The position numbers and the translations under genes were made by a program. Source: Sphingomonas flavescens (GTDB lineage: Bacteria; Pseudomonadota; Alphaproteobacteria; Sphingomonadales; Sphingomonadaceae). Taken from it: DNA of 64,000 nucleotides. The notes under the pieces are model-generated. The model was not told the origin of the DNA, searched no databases, and saw only the letters and a program-made list of their open reading frames with translations. The stretch is taken from the NCBI RefSeq assembly GCF_030866745.1, contig NZ_CP133016.1:1302001-1366000 (forward strand), given 5' to 3'. Below, piece after piece: positions 9,276 through 19,402 of this stretch (the first letter of the stretch is position 1; the number at the start of each line of letters is the position of its first letter).

Positions 9276-10036
9276 AGCACACCGCTATCCTGCTGGCCGG
9301 GTCGCGGCCCGGCCGCGACGATTTTGCAGCGCAGTTCGGCACCGACTTGAAGGCGCTAATCCCCATCCGCGGCGAGCCGATGGTGCGGAGGCCCGCCCGC
9401 GCGCTGCTTGAAAGCAGAACCGTGGGCGACATTCAGATCCTATCCGAAAGTCCCGACCGGCTGGCATCGATCATCCCGAACAACCTGCGCGTTAGCCATG
9501 CCGCGTCCGACGGCACGATCGCCGAGACGATCTTGAGGCTGTGTGATGACCCGGCGACAGTCTGGCCATTGCTGGTAACGACGGCTGACCACGCATTGCT
9601 GACTCCGGCCATGGTCGACGAGTTTTGCGATCGCGCCGGCGACAGCGAAATCGCAATCGGCGTCGTCGAGCGCTCGACATTGTTGCAGCGCTTTCCGAAC
9701 GCTGCGCGTACGTGGATCAAGTTCCGCGGCGGCGCTTACACCGGTGCAAACCTCTTCCATCTCCGCTCGCCGAAAGTTCGACCCGCCATCGAACTGTGGC
9801 GTGCCGTGGAACAAGACCGCAAAAAGGCGATGCGCGTGGTTTCGTTGCTTGGTCCCCTGATATTGCTGCTTGTCGCCCTGCGAATGATCAGTTTGGATGC
9901 GGTGATGCGTAAGCTCGGTGCCCGTCTGGGCCTCAACGCCAGGGCGGTGCCACTTTCCGATCCGCTCGCCGGAGTCGACGTGGACAAGCCCTCCGATCAT
10001 CGTCTGGTCGAGGCCATTCTTGCAGGTGAAGCATGA
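9272..10036 (+). CDS. MobA-like nucleotidyltransferase
   Basis: The 254-residue protein opens with an NTP-transferase nucleotide-binding loop: 'AILLAGSRPGRD' followed by 'KALIPIRGEPMVRR'. It carries 'TTADHALLTPAMVDEF', where the acidic residue should bind the metal, and 'GAYTGANLFHL' later. A hydrophobic patch near residue 195 (LLGPLILLLVALRM) could touch the membrane. The GTG start at 9272 overlaps the stop of the preceding gene by 4 bases (GTGA); extending upstream would give non-homologous sequence. Between a CDP-alcohol transferase and a phosphatase, it probably makes the CDP-activated alcohol. The substrate is not assignable. Confidence 0.85.
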   Translation: MKHTAILLAGSRPGRDDFAAQFGTDLKALIPIRGEPMVRRPARALLESRTVGDIQILSESPDRLASIIPNNLRVSHAASDGTIAETILRLCDDPATVWPLLVTTADHALLTPAMVDEFCDRAGDSEIAIGVVERSTLLQRFPNAARTWIKFRGGAYTGANLFHLRSPKVRPAIELWRAVEQDRKKAMRVVSLLGPLILLLVALRMISLDAVMRKLGARLGLNARAVPLSDPLAGVDVDKPSDHRLVEAILAGEA

Positions 10037-10704
10037 CCGACCTCGCCATCTACGACATGGATCGAACGGTGACGCGGCACGCCACCTATACCCCGTTCCT
10101 GTTGCATTGCGCGGCGCGGCGGGCGCCTTGGCGGCTTATCTTTCTGCCGCTCGTGGTGGGATCGATGCTCGCCTATGTCGCGAAGCTCATCGACCGGGCG
10201 CGTCTCAAGGAAATCAATCATCGGCTATTGCTGGGCGGCAAGATCCACCCTCGCAATTTGGCGCCACTGATCGACAGCTTTGCCGAACGGCAAGTGGCGA
10301 CGAACATTCGTCCCGGCGCACTGCGCGCCATCGCCCGCGACAAGTCGGAAGGCCGCCGGGTGGTGATGGCGACCGCTTCCTACACGCTATATGCCCGCGC
10401 GATCGCGGAGCGCCTCGGCTTCGACGACGTGATTGGGACCGGGTCGATTATTGGCCTGGACGAACGCGTCCATGCAAAAATCGATGGTGAGAATTGCTAC
10501 GGTCCCGCCAAGCGACGGATGATCGCGGACTGGGTCGAACGTTCGGGGCTGACCGGGACGCATGGGCATGTGCGATTCTATTCTGATCATGTCTCGGACG
10601 CGCCAGTGTTCGAATGGTCCGACGAACCGGTCGCCGTGAATCCCCACGACAAATTGAAGCGGCTGGCAACGCAGCGGGGCTGGGCGATCGAAGACTGGGG
10701 CTAA
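10033..10704 (+). CDS. HAD-IB family phosphatase
   Basis: The 223-residue protein has the HAD nucleophile motif DMDRT (residues 8-12), motif II in 'VVMATASYT', and a motif III/IV region 'FYSDHVSDAPVFEWSDEPVAVNP', typical of the HAD-IB (SerB-like) group. These enzymes dephosphorylate small phosphoesters. The ATG overlaps the stop of the nucleotidyltransferase gene by 4 bases. As third gene of the trio it may remove the terminal phosphate from the product of the phosphatidyltransferase, as PgpB-like or archaetidyl-inositol-phosphate phosphatases do. That role is inferred from order alone. Confidence 0.87.
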   Translation: MTDLAIYDMDRTVTRHATYTPFLLHCAARRAPWRLIFLPLVVGSMLAYVAKLIDRARLKEINHRLLLGGKIHPRNLAPLIDSFAERQVATNIRPGALRAIARDKSEGRRVVMATASYTLYARAIAERLGFDDVIGTGSIIGLDERVHAKIDGENCYGPAKRRMIADWVERSGLTGTHGHVRFYSDHVSDAPVFEWSDEPVAVNPHDKLKRLATQRGWAIEDWG

Positions 10705-10747
10705 AGCCCTAGTGGCCACCCCCCGCGCGCCCGGGCGTTAGTCGCGA

Positions 10748-12085
10748 ATGACTTCACCAACGCTCGTCTGGCTCCGACAGGACTTGAGGCTCGACGACCA
10801 GCCGGCCATCGCCACTGCAGCGGCGGCTGGACCTTTCGCGGCGCTTTACGTCCTCGACGACGAAATGCCTGGCGACTGGGCCATTGGTGGCGCGCAACGC
10901 TGGTGGCTGCACCACAGTCTCGTCGCCCTTGGTGAATCGCTGGAACGGCGGGGCGGCAAGCTACTTCTTCGACGCGGCTCAGCGAAGAAAATCGTGGCCA
11001 AGGTCGCCGACGAACTCGGTGCCCCGACCGTGCACGCGACAGCGCATTACGAGCCTTGGTGGAGCGAGACCGAAAAAGCGCTTGGCGAGCGACTGACGCT
11101 CCATTCCGGGGACACACTCGTCTCGCTGGATGCCGTGCGAACCGGGTCTGGCCAGCCGTTCAAAATCTATGGGCCGTTCTACCGGGCCTTGTCGGCCCTC
11201 GACGTCGCGGACCCGGTCGGCGCTCCGCAATCGATATCGGCCCCCGATCACTTGCCGGAAAGCGATGACCTAGCCGATTGGCAATTGCTGCCGACCAAGC
11301 CGGATTGGGCGACCGGATTTTCGATCTGGGAACCCGGCGAGGATGGCGCGCACGCGCGGCTCGAACGCTTCGAGGATGCGGTCGGGAATTATGCCGAAGC
11401 GCGCGACCTTCCGTCGGAAGACGGCACGTCGATGCTGTCCCCTCACCTGCACTTCGGCGAGATCAGTCCGAGACGCATTTATCATTCGCTGCGCGACGCA
11501 GGCGGCGAGAAATTCCTGAAGGAGCTGGCGTGGCGCGACTTCGCGCGGAGTGCAGTTCTCGCCGATCCGGACGTCGGGGCGCGCAGTCAGCGGAACACGG
11601 GAATCCGCTGGCGTTCGGGCAAACACGCCGTTGCGGATTTCCTCGCATGGACCCGCGGCATGACCGGCTACCCAATCGTCGACGCAGGAATGCGGCAGCT
11701 TTGGGCGCTCGGATGGATGCACAACCGCGTTCGCATGCTGACCGCAAGCTTTCTGGTGAAACATTTGCTGATCGACTGGCGCCGGGGCGAGCGCTGGTTC
11801 TGGGACACGCTGGTCGACGCAGATTACAGCAACAACAGCCTCAACTGGCAGTGGATCGCGGGCACGGGGATCGACAGCCAGCCGTTCAACCGGATTATGG
11901 CGCCGCTCTCGCAATCGGCGAAGTTCGACGCGGCCAGTTATATCCGCGAATGGGTGCCCGAGCTTGCGCACTTGTCGGACGAGGACATCCACGACCCGCA
12001 GGAGCGAGGCTCCTATCCTGCCCCGTTGATCGGTCACAAGGAAGCGAGAGAGCGCGCTCTGGCGGCGCGAGGAAGCGCGGGGTGA
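10748..12085 (+). CDS. phrB: deoxyribodipyrimidine photolyase
   Basis: The 445-residue class I photolyase has an N-terminal antenna-binding Rossmann domain ('[16 protein letters not shown]') and a C-terminal FAD domain: '[16 protein letters not shown]', '[25 protein letters not shown]', '[18 protein letters not shown]' and '[15 protein letters not shown]'. It repairs UV-induced cyclobutane pyrimidine dimers using blue light. The length is normal for the family. The ATG at 10748 lies 43 bases after the HAD gene, so it could be co-transcribed with the trio. Confidence 0.96.
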   Translation: MTSPTLVWLRQDLRLDDQPAIATAAAAGPFAALYVLDDEMPGDWAIGGAQRWWLHHSLVALGESLERRGGKLLLRRGSAKKIVAKVADELGAPTVHATAHYEPWWSETEKALGERLTLHSGDTLVSLDAVRTGSGQPFKIYGPFYRALSALDVADPVGAPQSISAPDHLPESDDLADWQLLPTKPDWATGFSIWEPGEDGAHARLERFEDAVGNYAEARDLPSEDGTSMLSPHLHFGEISPRRIYHSLRDAGGEKFLKELAWRDFARSAVLADPDVGARSQRNTGIRWRSGKHAVADFLAWTRGMTGYPIVDAGMRQLWALGWMHNRVRMLTASFLVKHLLIDWRRGERWFWDTLVDADYSNNSLNWQWIAGTGIDSQPFNRIMAPLSQSAKFDAASYIREWVPELAHLSDEDIHDPQERGSYPAPLIGHKEARERALAARGSAG

Positions 12086-12266
12086 AAACTTTGCAATCGG
12101 ATTTCGCAGGACGAGTCGACTGCTGTTTCGATCAGTAGCGCGATGCTACGGACACCCCGACTCGACCGTGAGTCCCCGCGTACGATGGTCCAGTAGTTCG
12201 CCACCGATGGGCGCGATCGAAACCGGCGCCGGCCCCGACGGCCGGAACGCTCGCAGGGGCAACGCG

Positions 12267-13151
12267 ATGACGCACGTCAAGACCGCCGATGGCGCACATA
12301 TTTTCTATAAAGATTGGGGACCGAAGGACGCGCAGCCGATCGTCTTCCACCATGGCTGGCCGCTCAGCGCAGACGACTGGGACGCGCAAATGCTGTTCTT
12401 CCTCGGCCAAGGCTATCGAGTGATTGCCCACGACCGGCGCGGGCACGGACGGTCCAGCCAGACGAGCGACGGTAACGAGATGGACACGTACGCGTCCGAC
12501 GTCGACGCGCTCGTGACCGAGCTTGGGCTGACGAATGCAATCCACATCGGCCATTCGACTGGCGGCGGTGAGGTGGCCCGGTACGTGGCACGCCACGGCA
12601 AGGGACGGGTCGCAAAGGCGATCCTGGTCGATGCCGTGCCGCCGGTGATGGTCAAGAAGGAGTCAAACCCGGGCGGCCTCCCGATCGAGGTGTTCGACCA
12701 GTTCCGCGCGGCGCTCGCCGCAAATCGCGCGCAATTCTACCTCGATGTCGCGAGCGGACCTTTCTACAATTTCGACAAGCCGGGCGTGAAAATATCCGAA
12801 GGCCTGATCCGCAACTGGTGGCGGCAGGGCATGATGGGCAGCGCCAAGGCGCACTATGAGTGCATCAAGGCCTTTTCGGAGACGGACTTCACGGAAGACC
12901 TGAAGGCGATCGATGTGCCGGTGCTGGTAATCCACAGCGAGGCCGATCAGATCGTGCCCTACGCGGATTCAGGCCCGCTTGCGGCGAAGCTGCTGCGGAA
13001 CGGGACGCTGAAGACCTACAAGGATCTTCCGCACGGGCTGCTGTCGACGCATCCCGAGATCATCAATCCGGACATGCTGGCGTTCATTCGCGGCGACACG
13101 ACCGCCGCGACGGCCGCCCCCGCAGCCGCCGAGCCGGTTCCGGCTGAATAA
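12267..13151 (+). CDS. alpha/beta hydrolase, non-haem haloperoxidase-like
   Basis: The 294-residue protein has the alpha/beta-hydrolase nucleophile elbow GHSTGG and the oxyanion segment '[13 protein letters not shown]'. The acid residue is probably in '[10 protein letters not shown]' and the catalytic His in '[11 protein letters not shown]'. The '[11 protein letters not shown]' segment places it among the chloroperoxidase/arylesterase-type hydrolases. Substrate unknown. It ends in an Ala/Pro/Glu-rich tail. The ATG at 12267 starts just before '[17 protein letters not shown]', the usual family N-terminus; ATG 12207 is an alternative. A strong hairpin follows the stop. Confidence 0.9.
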   Translation: MTHVKTADGAHIFYKDWGPKDAQPIVFHHGWPLSADDWDAQMLFFLGQGYRVIAHDRRGHGRSSQTSDGNEMDTYASDVDALVTELGLTNAIHIGHSTGGGEVARYVARHGKGRVAKAILVDAVPPVMVKKESNPGGLPIEVFDQFRAALAANRAQFYLDVASGPFYNFDKPGVKISEGLIRNWWRQGMMGSAKAHYECIKAFSETDFTEDLKAIDVPVLVIHSEADQIVPYADSGPLAAKLLRNGTLKTYKDLPHGLLSTHPEIINPDMLAFIRGDTTAATAAPAAAEPVPAE

Positions 13152-13161
13152 TGGATCGAGG

Positions 13162-13185
13162 TCGGGGCCGCCAAGGCGGCCCCGA
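13162..13185. terminator. bidirectional hairpin between convergent genes
   Basis: A perfect 11-bp stem (TCGGGGCCGCC paired with GGCGGCCCCGA) with a 2-base loop lies between the hydrolase stop at 13151 and the PLP-enzyme stop at 13186. There is no strong T-run on either side, so it may act as a Rho-assisted or RNA-end-stabilising structure. The position between two convergent stops fits a shared terminator. Confidence 0.65.
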
Positions 13186-14496
13186 TCAGACCGCTTGCAA
13201 CGCGTTGGCGAAGTCAGCGATCAGGTCGTCGGCATTCTCGCAGCCGATCGAAATGCGGACGAGGTTGTCGGTGATGTCGAGTTGCTTCTTGCGCTCGTCG
13301 GGCACGGAGAGGTGAGTCATCGCGGCGGGCGCGCTGGCAAGTGTTTCCGTGCCGCCGAGGCTGACGGCGAGGTTTGCAATCTGTAGCGCGTCCAAGAACG
13401 CGAAAGCCTCCTTTTCTCCCCCCTTCAGATAAAGCGAGAAGGTCGAGCCGGCGCCCGTGCAGTGCCGTTTGTAGATATCGGCCTGACGCGAACCCTCTTC
13501 GAGGAAACCGAGGTAGCCGATCTTTTCGACCTTCGGATGGCTCTTGAGGAAATCGCACACCTTGGCAGCGTTCTCGCCGGCGCGGCTCATGCGCAGTTCG
13601 AGCGTCTCCAAGCTTCGCAGCAGCATCCAGGCGGTGTTCGGGTCGCAAATGGTCCCGATCGTATTCCGGAAGCTACGGATCTGGTTGATCAGGTTTTTCT
13701 CACCGACCAGGCCACCTGCGACGAGGTCGCTGTGCCCGCCGACATATTTGGTGAGGCTGTAGACCGACAGGTCCGCGCCCTGCGCAAGCGGCTTGGCCCA
13801 GAGCGGGCCGAGGAAGGTGTTGTCGATGGCGATCGGCGGCTTCTCGCCATCGCCGAACGCCGCGTCGACCGCCGCGCGGACGGCTTCGACGTCGACCAGC
13901 TGGTTCGTCGGGTTTGCCGGGCTTTCGAGATAGACGAGGCTGACTCGGCCCTTTTCCTTGCCGCGAGCGATTGCGGCGTCGATTTCCTCGCGGGTGGCGC
14001 CCGACGGAAAGTCGATCCAGGAGACGCCGAACTGCCCGAGGATCTTGCCAATTAGCGTTTCCGTCGCAGCGTAAAGAGGGCCAGAGTGAACGACGCAGTC
14101 GCCAGGACGAACGAACGTCAGCAGCAACGTCGCGATCGCCGCCATGCCGCTGGAGAAAGCCAAGGCGTCGTCGGCATCTTCCCAGACCGCCAGGCGATCC
14201 TCGAGGATTTCCTGGTTGGGACCGTTGAAGCGGGAGTAGATGAGGCCCTCCGCCCCGCCGGGTCGCTTGCCGGTAACACCTTCGAAAAAGCGCTTACCTG
14301 CGGCCGCGTTCTCGAAAACGAAGGTCGAGGTGAGGAAGATCGGCGGCTTGAGCGAACCTTCGCTCAGTTCCGGGTCAAAGCCATAGCCAAGCATCAGGGT
14401 CTGCGGGCTGAGCTTGTGGTTGCCGACGGTGGTCGGCGACGGCTTCGGCGAGCGCTGGTGGGAAATGGCGCCGCTCAGTTCGTCTTCGGTGGGCAA
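13186..14496 (-). CDS. cystathionine gamma-synthase family PLP enzyme (MetB/MGL-like)
   Basis: The 436-residue PLP-dependent enzyme belongs to the Cys/Met metabolism family. The PLP lysine is in 'YSLTKYVGGHSDL'; 'FSSGMAAIATLLL', 'YSRFNGPNQEILEDRLA' and 'GGTETLASAPAAMTHLSVP' are characteristic. About 40 extra N-terminal residues separate it from E. coli MetB. These enzymes make or break C-S bonds in homoserine or methionine derivatives; synthase versus lyase cannot be decided here. It follows the pgeF gene after 52 bases on the same strand. Confidence 0.92.
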   Translation of the reverse strand: MPTEDELSGAISHQRSPKPSPTTVGNHKLSPQTLMLGYGFDPELSEGSLKPPIFLTSTFVFENAAAGKRFFEGVTGKRPGGAEGLIYSRFNGPNQEILEDRLAVWEDADDALAFSSGMAAIATLLLTFVRPGDCVVHSGPLYAATETLIGKILGQFGVSWIDFPSGATREEIDAAIARGKEKGRVSLVYLESPANPTNQLVDVEAVRAAVDAAFGDGEKPPIAIDNTFLGPLWAKPLAQGADLSVYSLTKYVGGHSDLVAGGLVGEKNLINQIRSFRNTIGTICDPNTAWMLLRSLETLELRMSRAGENAAKVCDFLKSHPKVEKIGYLGFLEEGSRQADIYKRHCTGAGSTFSLYLKGGEKEAFAFLDALQIANLAVSLGGTETLASAPAAMTHLSVPDERKKQLDITDNLVRISIGCENADDLIADFANALQAV

Positions 14497-14548
14497 GATG
14501 TCTCTCCTTTGCGCCGCGCCTTAGCCCCCGCGGCAGCCTGCGCCAACC

Positions 14549-15316
14549 TCAGCCCGGAATAGCGATCGCGCTCAATTGGCGACCGTAATCGGGCTCGCCT
14601 CGATGGGTGGCGCGGCGGAAGCTGTAGAAGCGGTCATCGTCGGCATAAGTGTCGAGGTTGAGTGCTTCGACTTCGCCAATCCCGGCCGCGATCAGACGGT
14701 GAACGACATAGGCCTCGAGATCGAAGTGCGGCTTCCCGTTGGGGCCGTCGACGAAAAAGCGGGCGTTGTCAGGATCGGGCGCGAGGAAGCGTGCGCGGAA
14801 GTCGTCGTCGACCTCGTAATTGGGCTGAGCGATGCACGGGCCGACCGCCGCGTGGATGTGGTCGCGGCGGGCGCCGAGCAGTTCCATCGCTTCGATCGTC
14901 GCATCGGTCACGCCCGCGAGCGCACCGCGCCACCCGGCATGCGCCGCACCGACGACCACGGCGTCATGGTCGGCGAACAGCACCGGCGCGCAATCGGCGG
15001 TCAGGATGCCGAGCAGCAGGTTGGGCCGGTCGGTCACGAGCGCATCCACACGCGGGCGCTCATCATTGGGCCATGCTTCATAGGCCACAACGGCTTTGGC
15101 GGAATGGACTTGGTGAACCGTCGCCAATTCGGCTTCAGGCAACAGCGCCGACACCGCGAGGCGCCGGTTGCCCGCGATGGTTTCGGGGTCGTCCTTGCTG
15201 CCGAGCCCGACATTAAGCCCGGCGCATTCGCCAACGGAAATTCCACCGCGGCGGCCTAAAAAGCCGTGCGGCAGGCGGCCGAGGCTGATCGCGCGATTGA
15301 CCTCGACGCTGCTCAC
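14549..15316 (-). CDS. pgeF: peptidoglycan editing factor / YfiH laccase-domain protein
   Basis: The 255-residue protein carries the Cu-oxidase_4/YfiH metal-ligand pattern: HQVH at 68-71, TADC at 106-109 and HAGWRG at 126-131. YfiH (PgeF) hydrolyses misincorporated L-Ser-containing muropeptide precursors; related proteins act on purine nucleosides. The ATG at 15316 overlaps the GNAT stop by 4 bases. It belongs to the lgt-methyltransferase-GNAT-pgeF operon, a recurring alphaproteobacterial arrangement around the envelope. Confidence 0.93.
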   Translation of the reverse strand: MSSVEVNRAISLGRLPHGFLGRRGGISVGECAGLNVGLGSKDDPETIAGNRRLAVSALLPEAELATVHQVHSAKAVVAYEAWPNDERPRVDALVTDRPNLLLGILTADCAPVLFADHDAVVVGAAHAGWRGALAGVTDATIEAMELLGARRDHIHAAVGPCIAQPNYEVDDDFRARFLAPDPDNARFFVDGPNGKPHFDLEAYVVHRLIAAGIGEVEALNLDTYADDDRFYSFRRATHRGEPDYGRQLSAIAIPG

Positions 15317-15813
15317 AGCCGCTTCCGCATGATGATGTCTTCGTCGGCCTGATTGCCGACCATGAAGTCGTAGCGGCCGACCTCCTCAAAGCCGTAGCGC
15401 TCGTAGAAGCGCTTCGCCCGGTGGTTGTCGGTGTAGACGGTCAGGTAGAGTTCTTCGTTGCCCTGCCGCCTCGCTTCCGCGATGCCCCAGTCGGTCAGGG
15501 TGGCGGCAAGGCCGGTGCCATGGTGGGGTTTCAGCACATAAAGCTGACGCAGCTCGATGGCTTGCGCCGTGGTCTCGTAAGGAAGGGCCGACGGACCGAG
15601 CTTCAGGTAGCCAACGACCTCCCCGTCCACTTCGGCAACGCGAAACCGGTACCGCGGGTCATGATATTCTGCCGCCCAAGCTTCGGGCGTGAACTTTCCG
15701 AGAAACGCGTCGAGATCTGCAGGCGCATATAGATGCGCGAAGGTATCACAGAAGCTCTGGCGAAATACGCGGTCGATTGCCGGCAGGTCGTCCTCGGTCG
15801 CATCGCGATCCAT
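15313..15813 (-). CDS. GNAT family N-acetyltransferase
   Basis: The 166-residue protein has a single GNAT domain: 'YRFRVAEVDGEVVGYLKL', the acetyl-CoA-binding turn around 'LYVLKPHHGTGLAATL' and 'LYLTVYTDNHRAKRFYERYGFEEVGRYDF'. It should transfer an acetyl group from acetyl-CoA to a small amine or protein N-terminus; substrate unknown. The ATG at 15813 shares one base with the stop of the upstream methyltransferase gene (TGATG), which strongly favours it over the longer upstream frame. Confidence 0.92.
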   Translation of the reverse strand: MDRDATEDDLPAIDRVFRQSFCDTFAHLYAPADLDAFLGKFTPEAWAAEYHDPRYRFRVAEVDGEVVGYLKLGPSALPYETTAQAIELRQLYVLKPHHGTGLAATLTDWGIAEARRQGNEELYLTVYTDNHRAKRFYERYGFEEVGRYDFMVGNQADEDIIMRKRL

Positions 15814-16790
15814 CAGGCGAGCCCGGCCGGCGCCGGCCATTCGGGCGCGTGAATCGCCATGACTTTGAATAGCTCCCCCATGTGCGCACGACTGGTAAGC
15901 CGATCGAGCGCGTTCGCAATCTCTTCGACGCGTTCCGGGTTCGCCCGCGACAGCGCTTGCGCGCGCGCCTCGATGCCCAGCCGGAGCAGCCAATCGCCCT
16001 GTGGAACCACCGGCTTTGCGGACGCGCGGGCATCGGCGGCGACGCGGCCGATGGCCTCGAAATCGACATGGCTGGTCAGATCCTGCTCGCCCGGATCGGC
16101 CAGCACCGGCGCGTAGCCATGGCCGCGTACGGCCTGCAGCGTGTCACCCGGCGCGGATTTCGCATGGCCGTAGTCGATGAACAGCGCGACGCCTCCATGC
16201 CGCGCGAGGCAGAGCGCGATGCTGCCGGCGGCCTGCTCGCGCGCCGGCGACGTTTCCACGATTTCACCATCGCGGTCGAAGGCCAGTCCGCCTGCAGCAA
16301 CCGTCACGCGCCGCTCGACGGCGCCCACGTGCTGGCGGATCGGCAGCGCGTCGAGGAATTCATTGGCGACCAGCAGCAGCGGCCGCGCGGGCAAATCCTC
16401 GACCCGTTCGTGCCACGCGGCCTGTCCAACCGCTTGTTTCTGCGCCTCGCGCAGCACTGGGCTGGTTTCGACCAGATGGACTTCGCCGGCGAAGCCACTG
16501 GCGCGCAGCATGCGCAGCGCATCCGCAGCTAGCGTCCCGCGCCCCGGGCCAAGTTCGGCATAAATCGCGTCGGCCGGCGCACCGGCGCGTTTCCAGCAAT
16601 CCGCGAGCGCAGCGCCGACCAGTTCGCCGAACATCTGGCTGATTTCCGGCGCGGTCGTGAAGTCGCCGCGCGCGCCGAGCGGATCACGCGTCGCGTAATA
16701 ATAAGCGTTGCACGCTTCCATATACGTCTCGACGCTGATCGGGCCCTCGGCGGCAATTCGCTCACGAAGGGCCCGCTCAAGCGGCGTCAC
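15813..16790 (-). CDS. SAM-dependent methyltransferase, MidA/NDUFAF7-like (DUF185)
   Basis: The 325-residue protein has the DUF185/MidA pattern: '[40 protein letters not shown]', then the SAM-binding '[11 protein letters not shown]', '[11 protein letters not shown]' and 'FIDYGH'. Its mitochondrial relative NDUFAF7 dimethylates an arginine of a complex I subunit; whether bacterial copies do the same is an inference. The GTG start at 16790 overlaps the lgt stop by 4 bases and begins with '[11 protein letters not shown]', as expected for the family. The longer frame is inside lgt. Confidence 0.92.
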   Translation of the reverse strand: MTPLERALRERIAAEGPISVETYMEACNAYYYATRDPLGARGDFTTAPEISQMFGELVGAALADCWKRAGAPADAIYAELGPGRGTLAADALRMLRASGFAGEVHLVETSPVLREAQKQAVGQAAWHERVEDLPARPLLLVANEFLDALPIRQHVGAVERRVTVAAGGLAFDRDGEIVETSPAREQAAGSIALCLARHGGVALFIDYGHAKSAPGDTLQAVRGHGYAPVLADPGEQDLTSHVDFEAIGRVAADARASAKPVVPQGDWLLRLGIEARAQALSRANPERVEEIANALDRLTSRAHMGELFKVMAIHAPEWPAPAGLA

Positions 16791-17683
16791 GCGACGCTTT
16801 CGGTTCCCAGCGTGGGTTCGACGCGTGTGCGGCGTCGGGGCGCGGTCAGCATCAGGTACAAGCCGCCCAGGATCATAGGCAATGACAGCCACTGACCCAT
16901 GTGCAGGCCGGCGTTCTGGAACATCGTGCCCGCAAATTGCGCATCGGGTTCGCGGATGAATTCGACGCCGAAGCGGAACAGGCCGTAGAAGAAGATGAAG
17001 GCACCGACGAGCTTGCCCGGCTCGTATCGCGCCTTGGTCCGCCAAAACAGGAAGGCGAGGATGGCGAAGAGCAAAAGGCCTTCGAGGACGGCTTCATAAA
17101 GCTGACTGGGGTGCCGGGGCGGGCCGAGCATCGGTCCCAGCGGCGTCGGCTCGACGAAGCGAACTGCCCAGGGAACGGTCGTTGGCGCGCCCCACAATTC
17201 CTGGTTCACGAGATTGGCGAGGCGGCCGAAGCCGAGCCCGAACGGCACGCAGCAGGCAACGTAATCGTGCAGGCGTAGCCAGTTCAGCTTTTGCTTCCAT
17301 GCGTAATAGATGATGCCGAGCGACGTGCCGATGACGCCGCCGTGGAACGACATTCCGCCGTCCCATAATTTCAGAATCTCCAGTGGATGCCGGAGGTATT
17401 CGCCGAAATTGTAGAACAGTACGTAGCCGAGACGGCCACCAAAGATGATGCCGAGCGCAGCGTAAAAAACGAGGTCGTCGGCATGTCGGCGATCCATCGG
17501 CGCACCAGGCTGCTTGAGGATTTTTAGCAGGTACCAATAACCGATGAAAATGCCGGCAAGGTAAGCCAGACTGTACCAGCGCAGGTCGAACGGACCGATG
17601 TGGAGCGCAACCGGGGACAACCCCAGATCGGGGAAAGCAACGAACCGGCTATTGTCGACAGCTTGCAAGGGCTTCCCCATCAA
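16787..17683 (-). CDS. lgt: prolipoprotein diacylglyceryl transferase
   Basis: The 298-residue inner-membrane enzyme attaches diacylglycerol to the lipobox cysteine, the first step of lipoprotein maturation. Family marks include '[18 protein letters not shown]', '[11 protein letters not shown]', the arginine segment '[18 protein letters not shown]' and '[13 protein letters not shown]' near the C-terminal half. About seven membrane spans are visible. It is the first gene of the four-gene operon and diverges from the acyl-CoA synthetase gene. The many lipoproteins in the window depend on it. Confidence 0.96.
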   Translation of the reverse strand: MMGKPLQAVDNSRFVAFPDLGLSPVALHIGPFDLRWYSLAYLAGIFIGYWYLLKILKQPGAPMDRRHADDLVFYAALGIIFGGRLGYVLFYNFGEYLRHPLEILKLWDGGMSFHGGVIGTSLGIIYYAWKQKLNWLRLHDYVACCVPFGLGFGRLANLVNQELWGAPTTVPWAVRFVEPTPLGPMLGPPRHPSQLYEAVLEGLLLFAILAFLFWRTKARYEPGKLVGAFIFFYGLFRFGVEFIREPDAQFAGTMFQNAGLHMGQWLSLPMILGGLYLMLTAPRRRTRVEPTLGTESVA

Positions 17684-17737
17684 AGTTCAGCGCCTCATAA
17701 GGCGGCTCTGAGCAAAGGCAAAGGAAGCTCACCCACG

Positions 17738-19402
17738 ATGCCCAACGAACTGGATCGGCGCTTCGACGAGATACTGGCCGCGGTCTACGGGCCAGGCGGG
17801 CGGTTGACGACGGGCCATGATGAATTGGGCCGAACCATCGTCACCAACTTCCCGGCGACGTTACCGAGCTTTTTCAAAGCCTTTTCCGAACTGAACGGTG
17901 CCAACGAGGCAGTGGTCGCCGGTGACGAGCGGCTCAACTTCGCGGATCTCGATCGCATTTCGGAGCGCTTGGCGCACGCGCTGGTCGCGCGCGGAATTGC
18001 AAAAGGTGACCGCGTGGGAATCGCGATGCGCAACTGTCCGGCGTGGATCGTCGGCTACATGGCCATCCTGAAGGCCGGCGGCATCGCGACCTTGCTGAAC
18101 GGCTGGTGGGAACCGCTGGAGATGGAGCATGCAATTGCGCTGACCGAGCCCAAGCTGATCATCGCCGACGCGCCGCGTGCACGACGCCTCGCCGAACGCT
18201 GCGGCAGGATTGAAACGATTTCGCTACCCATCGAGCAGCCGGTCGAACAAGCGATCGCGCCGCTGCTCGACGCAGCCGATCTCGACAACAGCTTGCCAGA
18301 GATTCTGCCCGACGATGATGCGACGATCTTGTTTACCTCCGGCTCGACGGGGGAATCCAAAGGGGCGCTGTCGACGCATCGCGCAGTGACGACCGGGGTC
18401 TACGCCTACTCGACCGGGTTGATCGTCTTGAAAGGGCTGCTGGAGCAGGACGGCAATCCGCCTCCCACGCCGCGAACCCTCCTTAGTGTGCCGCTGTTTC
18501 ACGTCACCGGCGAAGTGCCCGTGATGCTCAACAGTTTCGTCGTCGGCCGCTGCATGGTGATCATGCCCAAATGGGACGCGACCGAGGCGTTGCGGCTGAT
18601 TGAAAAGGAAGGCGTCACCTATTTCGTCGGGGTGCCGACGATGAGCCTCGAGCTGATGAACCACCCCGACAGGCACAAATATGACCTGTCGTCACTCAAG
18701 GACATTACGGCTGGCGGTGCGCCGCGTCCGGTCAGCCACGTCGAGCGACTGAAGGGCGAATTCCCGAACGCGCAGCCGGCGTTGGGATATGGCTTGACCG
18801 AAACAAACGCCACCGGCTGCGCGAACTTCTGGAGCAGCTACGCCGCCAAACCCGCATCGACCGGACGCGCGCAAAAGCCGCTGGTCGAGGTCAAGATCCT
18901 GGGCGCCAACGACGCTGCGCTGCCGGCCGGCGAAGTGGGCGAGATCGGCATCCGGACCGCGGCCAACATCAAGGGCTATTATCGCAATCCCGAGGCGACG
19001 CGCGCGACGATCGCCGACGACGGCACGGTGCGCACGGGCGACATCGGTTATCTCGACGAGGACGGCTACCTCTTCATCGTCGACCGCAAGAAAGAAATCA
19101 TCATCCGCGGCGGCGAGAACATCTCGATGGCCGAGGTGGAGGCCGAATGTTACGCTTGCCCGGCCGTCGCCGAAGTGTCGGTGATCGCAGCGCCCGATGA
19201 GCGGCTCGGCGAGGTTCCGGTCGCCATTGTTTACGTGAAGGACGGCCAGACGCTGAATGAGGATGAGCTTCGCGCATTTCTCGACGGGCGGCTTGCGAAG
19301 TTCAAGATTCCCGAGCGCTTCATCTTCGCGACCGAATCGCTTCCCCGCTTGGGTACGGGCAAGATCGACCGCCGCGCGCTGAAGGCCCAGTACGCGCATT
19401 GA
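17738..19402 (+). CDS. class I adenylate-forming acyl-CoA synthetase
   Basis: The 554-residue ANL-superfamily enzyme activates a carboxylate as acyl-AMP and then CoA thioester. The P-loop is 'ILFTSGSTGESKGAL'; 'GYGLTETNATG', 'VRTGDIGYLDEDGYLFIVDRKKEIIIRGGENIS' and the C-terminal Lys in 'LPRLGTGKIDRRALK' are all present. The substrate (medium-chain, aromatic or other acid) cannot be assigned. The ATG at 17738 matches the family N-terminus; the frame continues upstream into the lgt region without resemblance. Its stop overlaps the TTG start of the Mo-enzyme gene. Confidence 0.93.
   Translation: MPNELDRRFDEILAAVYGPGGRLTTGHDELGRTIVTNFPATLPSFFKAFSELNGANEAVVAGDERLNFADLDRISERLAHALVARGIAKGDRVGIAMRNCPAWIVGYMAILKAGGIATLLNGWWEPLEMEHAIALTEPKLIIADAPRARRLAERCGRIETISLPIEQPVEQAIAPLLDAADLDNSLPEILPDDDATILFTSGSTGESKGALSTHRAVTTGVYAYSTGLIVLKGLLEQDGNPPPTPRTLLSVPLFHVTGEVPVMLNSFVVGRCMVIMPKWDATEALRLIEKEGVTYFVGVPTMSLELMNHPDRHKYDLSSLKDITAGGAPRPVSHVERLKGEFPNAQPALGYGLTETNATGCANFWSSYAAKPASTGRAQKPLVEVKILGANDAALPAGEVGEIGIRTAANIKGYYRNPEATRATIADDGTVRTGDIGYLDEDGYLFIVDRKKEIIIRGGENISMAEVEAECYACPAVAEVSVIAAPDERLGEVPVAIVYVKDGQTLNEDELRAFLDGRLAKFKIPERFIFATESLPRLGTGKIDRRALKAQYAH

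Noticed and set aside
14497..14548. SAM riboswitch upstream of the PLP sulfur-amino-acid enzyme
   Set aside because: Only 52 bases separate it from pgeF and no riboswitch fold could be drawn.
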